A DNA stretch of 42,900 nucleotides from Streptomyces sp. BV286 (GTDB lineage: Bacteria; Actinomycetota; Actinomycetes; Streptomycetales; Streptomycetaceae), in the NCBI RefSeq assembly GCF_019090165.1, contig NZ_JAHRIB010000108.1:1-42900 (forward strand), given 5' to 3'. A program made the position numbers and the translations under genes. Numbering within the stretch: position 1 is the stretch's first letter; each line of letters begins with the position of its first letter. The notes beneath the pieces are model-generated. The model searched no databases, was not told where the DNA came from, and saw only the letters and a list, made by a program, of their open reading frames with translations. Of this stretch, positions 1-8,019 are shown in pieces.

Positions 1-66
1 GCCCGGCGCACCGGCGCCTGCGCGCTGCCGAGCGGGCCGCCCGCCGTCGTGGTCCGCGGGCTGTCG

Positions 67-157
67 GTGGCTGGTCGCGCCGTTCCCCGCGCCCCTGAAA
101 GATTGCGCAGTTCCCCGCGCCCCTTTGAGGGGCGCGGGGAACTGCGCCACCAGCCAC
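67..157. terminator. Streptomyces intergenic repeat cluster forming a large hairpin
   Basis: Three copies of the unit GGGGCGCGGGGAAC(T/G)GCGC lie here: two inverted (77-96 and 105-124) and one direct (128-147). The copies at 105-124 and 128-147 form a perfect 20-bp stem with a 3-nt loop. Outer arms GTGGCTGGT (67-75) and ACCAGCCAC (149-157) allow an alternative, longer pairing of copies one and three. It sits just downstream of the leftward esterase gene, so it probably terminates that transcript. The same unit recurs at the right end of the window. Bases 1-66 show nothing else I can name. Confidence 0.7.
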
Positions 158-173
158 ACCCCACCCGCACCTG

Positions 174-1733
174 TCACACCTTCCGCACCCCCCGGGGCCT
201 CCGCAGTCGCCGCACCACCGCCCGCGGCACCACCCCCGGCGCCGGCGCCACAGCGGCGTCCCCGATCCCCGCGGCGGCGAACTCGGCCTCCCACAGGCCG
301 ACTTCCCGGTCCCGCGGCCCCCGCACTACCTCCGGCTCCCCCGCCCCGAACACCCGTACCGGATGCGTGTCGTCCCATGCCGCCCACCCCGGATCCCCGT
401 CGACGGCGAACCGCACCCACGCCGAGTGCATCGCGTCCGCGAGGTCCTGCGGCGCCCCCGACCCCGCGAGCCTGGCGGCCTCGGGCACGCCCACGGTGTC
501 GAAGACGAAGCCCAGCTCCAGCGCGTGGCAGGCGCCGAGGCCCGGCACGTTCGACGGCCAGGCGAACTCGTAGACGTACGCCGGCGCCCGACGGGCGTCG
601 GCGAGCCGGTGCAGCGGAACGCGCAGCAGGAAGTCGGTGACCATCTGCCCCACCAGGTCACCGGTGCTCGCCCGGGGGTGGGCCAGCCGGTAGCCGCGCG
701 GCACCTCGGGGCTGCAGCGGCAGCGGGCCATCGCCCCGGCCAGCGCGAGCGGCCCGAGCCGGTCGACGCGCTCCAGCAGACCGGTCGGCGCGAGCCACAG
801 CCGGTACTCCTCGCTGGTCCAGCCCAGGAGCAGCTCCACGTCCTGTGCGACGCCGCCGTCGAGCAGCGCCTCCAAGGGGTCGCGCGGTACCAGGTCGCCG
901 TCGACGACGATGCCGAAGGAGGGGCCGCCGAGTACCGGGCTCGCCCGGCGGGAGGCCTCGGCCTGGGCTCCGGCGAGGGCGGCGCGGTCCACCGCGGCGA
1001 ACGCCCGGGCGGTGGCCGGGACCTTCAGCCGGGCGGCCATGCGCCGGACCACGCGCCGTACCTTCTCCCGGTCCGTCGCCTCCGGCGGCCCGCTCTGCAG
1101 CGCGGCCCGCCGGAACAGGCCCTGGGCGCGCGGGCTCGCCAGCAGCGCCCCGATACTGATCGCTCCGGCGGACTCGCCGAAGACGGTCACCCGGTCCGGA
1201 TCTCCGCCGAAGCCGGAGATCGCGTCCCGTACCCACTCCAGCGCGGCGAGCTGGTCGCGCAGGCCGGGGTTCGCGGGGGCGTCCGGGAAGAGCCCGAACC
1301 CCTCCACTCCCAGGCGGTAGTTGAGGGACACGAACACCACACCGTCGCGGGCGAAGGACCGGCCGTCGTAGACGGGCATCGCCGACGAGCCCCGGGTCAG
1401 TGCCCCTCCGTGGATCCACACCATGACCGGGAGCCGGGCGCCCGGGCCCGGCTCCGGCGTCCACACGTTCAGGTTCAGGCAGTCGTCGCCCGGCACGGCC
1501 GGGTCGGAGAGCAGCTTCGCGAAGGCCTCCGAGTACGGCGGCTTGGGCGGCGTCGGCCCGAAGGCGCCCGCGTCGCGCACACCGGTCCAGGGTTCGGGCG
1601 GGACGGGCGGCAGAAAGCGGCGGGGGCCGAAGGGCGGGGCCGCGTAGGGGATGCCCCGGAAGACGGCGAGACCGTTCTCGTACCGGCCTCGCACGGCACC
1701 GTAGGGGGTGCCGACCACAGGACCCTCGGCCAT
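174..1733 (-). CDS. type B carboxylesterase
   Basis: A 519-aa serine hydrolase of the carboxylesterase type B (alpha/beta-hydrolase, p-nitrobenzyl esterase-like) family, predicted to hydrolyse carboxylic esters in the cytoplasm. Visible features are the N-terminal [11 protein letters not shown] start typical of the family, an HGG oxyanion-hole motif near residue 108, the nucleophile elbow GESAG with Ser about 188, and a [12 protein letters not shown] segment carrying the likely catalytic His. The acidic member is probably in [10 protein letters not shown]. Length fits the family. The ATG at 1731-1733 was chosen because GAGGAGAGGG precedes it; open frame continues upstream but has no family similarity. 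No signal peptide is seen. The gene is divergent from the LacI regulator across a region holding two CGAAA-N-TTTCG palindromes, so it may belong to that regulon. The substrate is unknown. Confidence 0.9.
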   Translation of the reverse strand: MAEGPVVGTPYGAVRGRYENGLAVFRGIPYAAPPFGPRRFLPPVPPEPWTGVRDAGAFGPTPPKPPYSEAFAKLLSDPAVPGDDCLNLNVWTPEPGPGARLPVMVWIHGGALTRGSSAMPVYDGRSFARDGVVFVSLNYRLGVEGFGLFPDAPANPGLRDQLAALEWVRDAISGFGGDPDRVTVFGESAGAISIGALLASPRAQGLFRRAALQSGPPEATDREKVRRVVRRMAARLKVPATARAFAAVDRAALAGAQAEASRRASPVLGGPSFGIVVDGDLVPRDPLEALLDGGVAQDVELLLGWTSEEYRLWLAPTGLLERVDRLGPLALAGAMARCRCSPEVPRGYRLAHPRASTGDLVGQMVTDFLLRVPLHRLADARRAPAYVYEFAWPSNVPGLGACHALELGFVFDTVGVPEAARLAGSGAPQDLADAMHSAWVRFAVDGDPGWAAWDDTHPVRVFGAGEPEVVRGPRDREVGLWEAEFAAAGIGDAAVAPAPGVVPRAVVRRLRRPRGVRKV

Positions 1734-2012
1734 TCGACCCTCTCCTCGACTCGACGGGAACGCGACCGGACCAGGGTGACGCCGTGGCCGAAACCGACGT
1801 CGGCGACGGCCGCCCGGACCACGGTGGACAGCCCCGGGAAGGGGGGCGATCCCCCGTGCATGGCCCGTCCGGTACGGGAGGCCACTCCTCCAGCGGATCA
1901 CGAAACCCACCTGTCCCGCAGCTCCAGAGGGCCGGAATCCAGCGTGCCGCGGGCCTTCCGCCGGGGCGGGGCGACACGTGCGAGCCGCCCACGACCCGAG
2001 TGTTCGGCATTT

Positions 2013-2023
2013 CGAAAGTTTCG
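2013..2023. promoter_or_regulatory. CGAAA-N-TTTCG operator, copy 1
   Basis: CGAAAGTTTCG is a perfect odd-centred palindrome. The motif class matches operators of Streptomyces LacI-type regulators of hemicellulose and sugar genes, as I remember them. Two more copies, differing only at the central base, lie at 2101-2111 and 4019-4029, flanking the regulator gene and upstream of the thuA-like gene. Confidence 0.6.
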
Positions 2024-2100
2024 GCGTTGTGGAATTCCACTGAGTACCCGCTCTTCCACGGCGAGTTCGGGCGCCCCTAATCTAGGAAGCGCTTTCTACC

Positions 2101-2111
2101 CGAAACTTTCG
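2101..2111. promoter_or_regulatory. CGAAA-N-TTTCG operator, copy 2
   Basis: CGAAACTTTCG lies 36 bp before the LacI-family start codon, just downstream of the near-palindrome at 2084-2097. Its position between promoter and start fits an autoregulatory roadblock or repressor site. Confidence 0.6.
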
Positions 2112-2147
2112 CGGGCCCTCGGGACGGGGCCGGAGAGGTGGGCTTCC

Positions 2148-3179
2148 ATGGTGCGTACCGGGAGCGTGGCGGGGCCGACCCTCGCGGTCGTGGCCCGCGA
2201 GGCGGGGGTGTCCGTGCCCACGGCCTCGAAGGTGGTCAACGGCCGTGAGGACGTGGCACCGGAGACCCGCCGCAGGGTCACGGAGGCGCTCGACCGGCTG
2301 GGGTATGTGCGCAGACCCCGGTTCGACGCGCTGAAGTCACCGGGCCTGGTCGATCTCGTCGTGCACTCGCTGGACAGCTCCTGGTCGGGCGCCGTCCTGC
2401 ACGGGGTGGAGGAGGCGGCGCACGACGCGGGCCTGGAGGTGGTGGTCTCGGCGGGTCTGACCCGGACCCGGGGCGGCCGTCCGGAGCGCGGCTGGCTGGA
2501 CAAGCTCTCCGCACGCGGCTCCTCCGGAGTGCTGTTCAACCTCGCCGAGCTGACCGCGTCCCAGTACGCCTGGCTGGAGCAGCACCGCATCCCCTACGTG
2601 CTGATCGACCCGGTGCTGGAACCGCCGCCTGGTGTCGTCTCGGTCGGCGCGGCCAACTGGCAGGGCGGGGTCACCGCCACCGAGCACCTGCTGTCACTCG
2701 GCCACGAACGCGTCGCCGTCATCGCGGGCTACCGCCGCAAGATGTGCAGCAGCGCGCGCGTTGCCGGCTACCGGTCGGCGCTCGCGGCGGCAGGGCTGCG
2801 CCACCGGCCCGAGTACCTGCGCTACGGCAGCTTCGACGAGAGTGCCGCGCACCGCAGGATGCTGGAGCTCCTCGATCTGCCGGAGCCGCCCACGGCCGTC
2901 TTCGTCTGCTCGGACCGGATGGCCCTCGGCGCCTATCGGGCACTCGCCGAGCGGGGGTTGTCCGTACCGGACGACGTGAGCGTGGTCGGCTTCGACGATC
3001 TGCCCGAGGCGCACTGGGCCTCGCCCGCCCTGACGACCGTCCGTCAGCCGCTGTCCGAGATGGCGGCGACGGCGATGCGCCTGCTCGTGCGGATGATGGC
3101 CGGGGAGCAGCCCGAAGGAACGCGGACGGAGTTGTCGACGCGGCTGGTCGTGCGGGCGAGCACGGCCGCACCGCGCTGA
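2148..3179 (+). CDS. LacI/GalR-family transcriptional regulator
   Basis: A 343-aa DNA-binding repressor of the LacI/GalR family. Residues about 8-56 form the helix-turn-helix and hinge (LAVVAREAGVSVPTASKVVNG, then ETRRRVTEALDRLGYVRR). The rest is a periplasmic-binding-protein-like effector domain, with family landmarks TEHLLSLGHERVAVIAG, FVCSDRMALGAYRALAERG and VSVVGFDDLPEAHWASPALTTVRQP. The ATG at 2148 is preceded by GGAGAGG nine bases upstream. It is flanked by CGAAA-N-TTTCG sites, and a third copy precedes the neighbouring ThuA-like gene. I infer it controls itself, the thuA-like gene and perhaps the esterase. The inducer is probably a sugar or sugar derivative, but nothing here identifies it. 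Confidence 0.92.
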   Translation: MVRTGSVAGPTLAVVAREAGVSVPTASKVVNGREDVAPETRRRVTEALDRLGYVRRPRFDALKSPGLVDLVVHSLDSSWSGAVLHGVEEAAHDAGLEVVVSAGLTRTRGGRPERGWLDKLSARGSSGVLFNLAELTASQYAWLEQHRIPYVLIDPVLEPPPGVVSVGAANWQGGVTATEHLLSLGHERVAVIAGYRRKMCSSARVAGYRSALAAAGLRHRPEYLRYGSFDESAAHRRMLELLDLPEPPTAVFVCSDRMALGAYRALAERGLSVPDDVSVVGFDDLPEAHWASPALTTVRQPLSEMAATAMRLLVRMMAGEQPEGTRTELSTRLVVRASTAAPR

Positions 3180-3197
3180 TGCTGCCGGTCCGGGACG

Positions 3198-3233
3198 GGA
3201 TGTGCGGGGTGTGCGGGATGTGGGGGATGTGCG
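3198..3233. repeat. 9-bp x 4 tandem repeat
   Basis: Four consecutive 9-bp units: GGATGTGCG, GGGTGTGCG, GGATGTGGG and GGATGTGCG. They lie between the convergent lacI-type and thuA-type genes. It is a short microsatellite-like tract with no evident function. Confidence 0.7.
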
Positions 3234-3258
3234 GGACGCACTGGCCGCCCGCGACCCG

Positions 3259-3966
3259 TCACCGGGTACCCCGCCCCGCGTCCCCGAGGGTGCCCTGTTC
3301 GCCGCCCGTCGCCCAGGTGATTCCGCCCAGCAGGTGCCGGCGGAAGTCCGGGTCCTGGTACGCCTCGGCGGCATGGCCCAGCGCCGTGTAGAAGACGCGG
3401 CCGGCACCCTGTTCGCGGCACCAGGCGAGCGGATGGTCCTCCCCCATTCCGCCCCCTTCGTACGAGGTCTCGTCGGCCGAGACGAGCACGCGCACCGCGC
3501 CTCTCGGATTGGTGCGGAAGTCGTACCACTCGTCGGTGAACTCCCAGACGGCGGGCAGGTGCCGGGTGGCGGGATGATCGTGGTCCTCCACGACGGCCCG
3601 GCCCGGCTGGTACGCGGGGTGACGGGCGAAGCGGGCCCCGAGCAGTTCGCCGTAGTAGGGCCAGTCGTACTCCGTGCAGGCGGCCGCGTGGACCCCGACG
3701 AAGCCGCCGCCCGTCTCGACGTACGCGGCGAGGTGCTCCCGGCCGGCGGGCGTCAGGACGTCACCGCTCGTGGAGAGGAAGACGACTGCCGCGTACGGGC
3801 CGACCGGCGCGTCGAAGAAGGCGGGGTCCTCCGTCGCGTGGACGGTGAAACCGTGCTCGGCACCGAGTGACCGTACGGCGGCGACACCGTCCGGGATGGA
3901 CTCGTGGCGGTAGTCCGTGGTGCGGGTGTGGACGAGGACGCGGGGTGCGAGGTGCTGCGCTGCCAT
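3259..3966 (-). CDS. ThuA-like domain protein
   Basis: A 235-aa protein with the ThuA (trehalose utilisation, glutamine amidotransferase-like) fold over its whole length. Landmarks are the N-terminal PRVLVHTRTTDYRHESIP, VVFLSTSGDVLTPAGREHLAAYV, GGGFVGVHAAACTEYDWPYYGELLGARF with the conserved GVHAA turn, and the C-terminal GRVFYTALGHAAEAYQDPDFRRHLLGGI. Proteins of this kind are linked to sugar metabolism, including 3-keto-sugar chemistry. The exact reaction of stand-alone ThuA proteins is mostly unassigned. The start at 3964-3966 fits the alignment. A CGAAATTTTCG palindrome 53 bp upstream ties it to the adjacent LacI-family regulator. Confidence 0.88.
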   Translation of the reverse strand: MAAQHLAPRVLVHTRTTDYRHESIPDGVAAVRSLGAEHGFTVHATEDPAFFDAPVGPYAAVVFLSTSGDVLTPAGREHLAAYVETGGGFVGVHAAACTEYDWPYYGELLGARFARHPAYQPGRAVVEDHDHPATRHLPAVWEFTDEWYDFRTNPRGAVRVLVSADETSYEGGGMGEDHPLAWCREQGAGRVFYTALGHAAEAYQDPDFRRHLLGGITWATGGEQGTLGDAGRGTR

Positions 3967-4018
3967 GAGCGCCGACTCTAATGCGCGGACCGGGCGGTTC
4001 ACGGCGACGGCCGAGGTC

Positions 4019-4029
4019 CGAAATTTTCG
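4019..4029. promoter_or_regulatory. CGAAA-N-TTTCG operator, copy 3
   Basis: CGAAATTTTCG lies in the 106-bp gap upstream of the leftward thuA-like gene. It has the same half-sites as copies 1 and 2 beside the LacI-family gene, which is good evidence of co-regulation by one local regulator. Confidence 0.6.
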
Positions 4030-4072
4030 ATCAGCGAGGCCCGCCGACGGGCTTCTTCGGTGCTCCTGGGAC

Positions 4073-4759
4073 TCAACCCGAAGCGCCCACCTCGTTGTTG
4101 GGCGCCCCGTCGCCCGCCGGCGGCAGATCGCCGCGCTCGACCGGTTCGGTCGCGGCACCCTCGGGCGCCGGCGGCAGGAGGTCGGCCAGCTCCGCGGCGT
4201 CCGGATGGTGTGCCGCCTCCGCGGCCCCGCGCAGGACGGCGCGATCCAGCCCCTTCACGTCACCGACGAGCCGGATCACATGGCCGTCGCGCGGCACGGC
4301 GTACTCGTGCCGGCCTCCGGCCTTCCGGTACCAGGCGTCCCCGTCGCGTTCACAGGTGACCTCGTCCCGCGATCCTCCCGAGGCCACCGATCCCCCCGAT
4401 CCCTGACTCACTTGTACCGTCGGGCAGTTCTTCGCCGTCATCGTGCCGCGGTCCACGAACATCTCGAAGGTGGCGCGGGCCTCCTGCGACACATACGCGG
4501 CAGAGAACCCGTCACCGCCGTACACCCCCACCGACTGCCGGGCCACGGCGAACCCGGGCGCCCCGGTGACGTAGACGTGCTCCGGCGCGATCCCCAACGC
4601 CCGGGCCCGGGCTTCGAGTTCGACGGGGTCGGCGACGCTTCCCGTACTCGATTCGGCACCGGCCCCTGCCCCCGCCCCTGTCTTCTCCGTACCGCAGGAC
4701 ACGAGCAGCAGGGACAGAAGCAACAGCGGCAGCGGCAGAGCACGCACGGCACGGATCAT
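4073..4759 (-). CDS. putative lipoprotein of unknown function
   Basis: A 228-aa protein with a lipoprotein signal: Arg near the start, a strongly hydrophobic LPLPLLLLSLLL run and lipobox LVSC about residues 22-25. It is therefore probably exported and anchored to the outer face of the membrane. After an Ala/Gly-rich linker the mature part has no domain I recognise. Two Cys residues (in KNCPTVQ and VTCERDG) could form a disulfide. The ATG at 4757-4759 was preferred because AGGA lies eight bases upstream; an in-frame ATG nine bases earlier has a ribosome-binding site directly abutting it. It is divergent from the VOC gene. Confidence 0.75.
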   Translation of the reverse strand: MIRAVRALPLPLLLLSLLLVSCGTEKTGAGAGAGAESSTGSVADPVELEARARALGIAPEHVYVTGAPGFAVARQSVGVYGGDGFSAAYVSQEARATFEMFVDRGTMTAKNCPTVQVSQGSGGSVASGGSRDEVTCERDGDAWYRKAGGRHEYAVPRDGHVIRLVGDVKGLDRAVLRGAAEAAHHPDAAELADLLPPAPEGAATEPVERGDLPPAGDGAPNNEVGASG

Positions 4760-4844
4760 GGACGCCATCCTGCCGTATGGATGTTCGAAGCGGGCGTCCG
4801 ATTCCTTCAAGACCCGGCTCCGCCGTCGTCACTACGGTGAATCC

Positions 4845-5246
4845 ATGACTCCACGATTCGATCTCATCGGTCTCATCGTCTCCGACATGACCGCGTCGCT
4901 CGCCTTCTACCGCCGGCTCGGACTCGAGTTCCCCGAGGGGGCCGAGAGCGCGCCGCACGTCGAGGCGGAGCTGCCCGGCGGGCTGCGCCTCGCGCTCGAC
5001 ACGGAGGACACGATCCGTTCCTTCCATCCCGAATGGCGGCCGCCGACGGGCGGGGGCCGGATCGGACTGGCCTTCGTGTGCGACAGCCCCGCGGACGTCG
5101 ACGCCACGTACGAGGCGATGGTGGCCGCCGGTCACGAGACGGAACTGAAGCCCTTCGACGCCCCCTGGGGCATGCGGTACGCGGTCGTCCTCGACCCGGA
5201 CGGCAACGGGGTGGACCTGTTCGCCCGGCTGGACGGCGCCGCGTAG
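4845..5246 (+). CDS. VOC-family (glyoxalase/bleomycin-resistance fold) protein
   Basis: A 133-aa single-domain protein of the vicinal oxygen chelate superfamily. It starts with the typical first strand and helix (FDLIGLIVSDMTASLAFYRRLGLEFPEG) and ends with the second-half strand YAVVLDPDGNGVDLFARLDG. The paired beta-alpha-beta-beta-beta layout is complete. Members may be dioxygenases, glyoxalases or drug-binding resistance proteins, and the subtype cannot be assigned here. The ATG at 4845 has GGTGA just upstream. It ends four bases before the convergent AraC gene. VOC proteins with an AraC or DUF-type partner are common in Streptomyces, but a functional link is only suggested. Confidence 0.85.
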   Translation: MTPRFDLIGLIVSDMTASLAFYRRLGLEFPEGAESAPHVEAELPGGLRLALDTEDTIRSFHPEWRPPTGGGRIGLAFVCDSPADVDATYEAMVAAGHETELKPFDAPWGMRYAVVLDPDGNGVDLFARLDGAA

Positions 5247-5250
5247 GAGC

Positions 5251-5973
5251 TCAGCGGCGCAGCAGCTCGCCCAGCGGGACCCCGGCCAGGTCCCGGACGT
5301 CACGGGCCAGATGAGCCTGGTCGGCGTACCCCGCACGAGCGGCCGTGTCCGCCTGTGGCAGTCCGCTCCGGGCCAGCGCCAGGGCCCGCTGCAGACGCAG
5401 GACCCGGGCCAGGGTCTTCGGCCCGTACCCGAACGCCACCAGTGCCCGCCGGTGCAGTTGCCGTTCGCTCCATCCGAGCTCCTCGGCGGTGGCGGCGACG
5501 GAGCGGCCCTCCGACAGGGCGGCCACCACGGCCCGCAGCCGCGGATCGGGCGGTCCGGCCTCGAGCGCGCGGCCCAGAGCCACCGCTTCCAGTGCCGCCG
5601 ACGGGTCCGCCGCCGCGTCGACCCGCTCCGTCAGCCGCCGCACCTCGGCCCCGCTCCACAGATCGGCGAGGTCGACGCGCCGGTCGCGCAGTTCATGGGC
5701 GGGTGCGCCGAGGTAGGAGGGCGCGGTTCCGGGGAAGAACCGGACGCCCGCGTAGCGCTTCGGGCCGCCCGACGGGTCACCCCGGTACGCGCGGGTGTCG
5801 GGGCCCGCGACGAACAGCCGGCCCTCGGTCCACAGCAGGTCCATGCACCCGTCGGGCAGCACCGGAGCGGCGTCGCCCGGCACGGCGGTACGGGTCCACA
5901 CGACCGCACCTGCCAGCCGCGACGCCCGTTCCCGGTACGGCGTCGGCGGGATCTCCACGTACGGCTCGGCCAC
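5251..5973 (-). CDS. AraC-family transcriptional regulator (short)
   Basis: A 240-aa regulator. The N-terminal part (about 1-130) is a small cupin-like sensing region with the landmark [11 protein letters not shown], found in a known AraC subgroup. The C-terminal part has two AraC helix-turn-helix motifs: [41 protein letters not shown], and a second, [29 protein letters not shown]. The start is a GTG at 5971-5973 without a clear Shine-Dalgarno. It lies 10 bases after the stop of the upstream AraC gene, so the two are probably co-transcribed and translationally coupled. The target is unknown; the convergent VOC gene is a candidate. Confidence 0.88.
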   Translation of the reverse strand: MAEPYVEIPPTPYRERASRLAGAVVWTRTAVPGDAAPVLPDGCMDLLWTEGRLFVAGPDTRAYRGDPSGGPKRYAGVRFFPGTAPSYLGAPAHELRDRRVDLADLWSGAEVRRLTERVDAAADPSAALEAVALGRALEAGPPDPRLRAVVAALSEGRSVAATAEELGWSERQLHRRALVAFGYGPKTLARVLRLQRALALARSGLPQADTAARAGYADQAHLARDVRDLAGVPLGELLRR

Positions 5974-5983
5974 AGGCAGAACG

Positions 5984-6919
5984 CTACGCTGCCCTCGTCC
6001 GGTGCTCCTGCGGACTGACCCCGTACACCCGCTTGAAGGCGCTGGACAGGGCGAAGGCGCTGCCGTAGCCGACCTGGCGGGCGATCGCCTCCAGGGTGTC
6101 CCCGGTGTCCCGCAGCCGGTCCGCGGCGAGGGCGAGACGCCAGCCGGTCAGATACGTCATCGGGGGTTCGCCGACGAGTTCGCTGAAGCGGCGGGCGAGC
6201 GCGGCCCGCGAGACACCGGCCTTCGCGGCGAGGGACGCCACCGTCCAGGGGTGCGCCGGGTCGTCCTGCAGGAGTCGTAGGACGCGGCCGACGACGGGAT
6301 CGGCGAGCGCCTCGTACCAGGCGGGCGCCTCGGCCTCCGGACGGGAGAACCAGGCCCTCAGCGCGGCGATGACCAGCAGGTCGAGCAGCCGGTCGAGGAC
6401 CACCTCCTGGCCGGGCTCGTCGCGCACGATCTCCTCGGTGAGCAGGGGGGTCAGCGGGCACTGCCACACGTCGGAGGTGAGCGTCAGCACCGGTGGCAGG
6501 GCGTCGAGCAGCCGCCCGCCGACCTCGCCCTGCGCCGGGTACGTCCCGATCAGCATCACCATGGAGCCGTCGAGCCGCTCGCCCCAGGTGCGCACGCCGA
6601 GGTCCATCGAGCCCTGCATCGAACGCCCGTCCGGATACGTGCACTCCTGGCCTGGCAGGATGACCGCGATCGGCGGGGTGGCGGGGTCGTCGGCGCAGGT
6701 GTACGGATCGGGGCCACGCGCGATGGCGAGGTCACCGGCCCGCAGCCGCACCGGTGCGCCCGAGTCGGGCGTGATCCAGGACTCGCCGCGGATCATGAGC
6801 ATGACGGTGAGTGGGGCGCGGTCCTCGATGCGGATCGACCAGGGCGGTTCGAAGCACGCCCTGATCATGAAGGCGCCCCGCGCGCGCGGACCCTCCAGAA
6901 GGCCTGAGAGCACGTCCAT
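5984..6919 (-). CDS. AraC-family regulator with cupin_6 N-terminal domain
   Basis: A 311-aa regulator. The first ~200 residues form the cupin-type sensory domain seen in AraC proteins next to oxidoreductases, with landmarks [25 protein letters not shown] and [16 protein letters not shown]. The C-terminal domain carries [41 protein letters not shown] and a second helix-turn-helix, [33 protein letters not shown]. It is divergent from the NmrA-like oxidoreductase gene, the standard layout for this AraC subgroup, with a GGAAC-N5-GTTCC repeat in the shared control region. It probably activates or represses that gene. Confidence 0.92.
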   Translation of the reverse strand: MDVLSGLLEGPRARGAFMIRACFEPPWSIRIEDRAPLTVMLMIRGESWITPDSGAPVRLRAGDLAIARGPDPYTCADDPATPPIAVILPGQECTYPDGRSMQGSMDLGVRTWGERLDGSMVMLIGTYPAQGEVGGRLLDALPPVLTLTSDVWQCPLTPLLTEEIVRDEPGQEVVLDRLLDLLVIAALRAWFSRPEAEAPAWYEALADPVVGRVLRLLQDDPAHPWTVASLAAKAGVSRAALARRFSELVGEPPMTYLTGWRLALAADRLRDTGDTLEAIARQVGYGSAFALSSAFKRVYGVSPQEHRTRAA

Positions 6920-6945
6920 GACCTCAGAGTAGACGCGCGCTTATG

Positions 6946-6971
6946 GGAACGAGAGGTTCCAGGATGTTCCC
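6946..6971. promoter_or_regulatory. inverted repeat in AraC/NmrA divergent control region
   Basis: GGAAC (6946-6950) and GTTCC (6956-6960) form an inverted repeat with a 5-bp spacer. A further GTTCCC lies at 6966-6971. The site is centred in the 80-bp gap between the divergent AraC gene and the NmrA-like gene, so it is a plausible operator. Confidence 0.45.
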
Positions 6972-6999
6972 TTGCGGCGCGCGGCCGTTGACTGGATCC

Positions 7000-7836
7000 A
7001 TGACGCAGAACACGCGGAACGAGACGGTGTTGGTGACGGGGGCCTCGGGCAAGACGGGGCGTCAGGTGGCTGAGGCGGCGAAGGCCGCGGGACTCGGCGT
7101 GCGGGCCGCTTCGCGCAGCGGTGACGTGCGCTTCGACTGGTACGACACCTCGACGTGGGACGAGGCGCTGCGCGGCGCCGACGCGGCGTATCTGGCGTAC
7201 ACGCCGGACATCGGCGCGCCGGGGGCGGCCGGGAACATCGCCGCCTTCGCCCGGCGGGCCCAGGATCTCGGCGTACGCCGCCTGGTGCTGTTGTCGGCGC
7301 GCGGGGAGCGCCAGGCGGAGCCGACCGAGCGGGCCCTGCGTGAGTCGGAGGCCGAGTGGACCGTCGTGCAGGCCGACTGGTTCTTCCAGAACTTCAGCGA
7401 GGGCCTGCTGCTGGAGGGGGTGCGCGGCGGCGAGTTCGTGTTCCCGGCGGGCGAGGTGCCGGTGCCGTTCATCGACGCGCGCGACCTCGCGGACGTCGTG
7501 GTGAAGGCGCTGACCGACTCCTCGTACGTGGGGCGGACGCTGGAGATCACGGGGGCGCGGCTGCTGACCTTCCGCGAGGCCATGGCGGAGATCTCCGCCG
7601 CGGCGGGCCGGGAGATCCGGTACGCGCCGGTGTCCACCAAGGAGTACGGCGCCATCCTGGCCGGGTTCGGGCTGCCCGCCGAGGAGGTGGCGTTCATGGA
7701 GGAGGTCTTCGACGGACTGCTCGACGGCCACAACGCGCAGACCACGGACGTGGTGCGCCAGGTCCTCGGCCGCGCACCCCGTGACTTCGCGGAGTTCGCA
7801 CGGGAGCACGCGGCGGCCGGTGTGTGGAAGGTCTGA
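7000..7836 (+). CDS. NmrA-like NAD(P)-binding oxidoreductase (atypical SDR)
   Basis: A 278-aa protein of the NmrA/atypical short-chain dehydrogenase group. The Rossmann signature is VLVTGASGKTGRQVAEAA near residue 10. Further landmarks are DAAYLAYTPD, VRRLVLLSARG, WTVVQADWFFQNFSEG and VPFIDARDLADVVVKALTD, all typical of NAD(P)H:quinone oxidoreductase-like or ergot-alkaloid-reductase-like NmrA proteins. The catalytic YxxxK of classical SDRs is absent, as expected. The ATG at 7000-7002 was chosen because the Rossmann strand begins shortly after it. It is paired divergently with an AraC regulator. The substrate is unknown. Confidence 0.88.
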   Translation: MTQNTRNETVLVTGASGKTGRQVAEAAKAAGLGVRAASRSGDVRFDWYDTSTWDEALRGADAAYLAYTPDIGAPGAAGNIAAFARRAQDLGVRRLVLLSARGERQAEPTERALRESEAEWTVVQADWFFQNFSEGLLLEGVRGGEFVFPAGEVPVPFIDARDLADVVVKALTDSSYVGRTLEITGARLLTFREAMAEISAAAGREIRYAPVSTKEYGAILAGFGLPAEEVAFMEEVFDGLLDGHNAQTTDVVRQVLGRAPRDFAEFAREHAAAGVWKV

Positions 7837-7866
7837 CGCGCGGCGGCGTACCGCCGGGATGTGCCT

Positions 7867-7901
7867 GACACCCTCGTCGCGGTGGCCGCGGCGGGGGTGT
7901 C
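7867..7901. terminator. probable bidirectional terminator hairpin
   Basis: GACACCC (7867-7873) pairs with GGGTGTC (7895-7901) around an inner CGCGG/CCGCG stem (7878-7882 with 7886-7890). It lies in the 183-bp gap between the convergent nmrA-like and yihY-like genes. Confidence 0.4.
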
Positions 7902-8019
7902 CCGTGTCCGGGACGACGGCGTTCCGGCCGCACACAGGGTGCCGCATGTGTGCCGGGTGTGTGTGCCGGGTTCCGTCAGCGCGACGGCCGTGCCGGGCAC
8001 CCGGGACCGGGCGCCCCCG

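Larger units (their letters stand above)
1734..2147. promoter_or_regulatory. divergent promoter region between esterase and lacI-family gene
   Basis: This 414-bp stretch has no convincing gene. It contains two 11-bp palindromes (listed separately) and a possible rightward promoter: TTCCAC at 2054-2059, an 18-bp spacer and TAATCT at 2078-2083. Directly after it is a near-palindrome, AGGAAGCGCTTTCT (2084-2097), which is typical of LacI-family operators. The arrangement suggests autorepression of the regulator. The promoter boxes are my reading and are weak. Confidence 0.45.
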
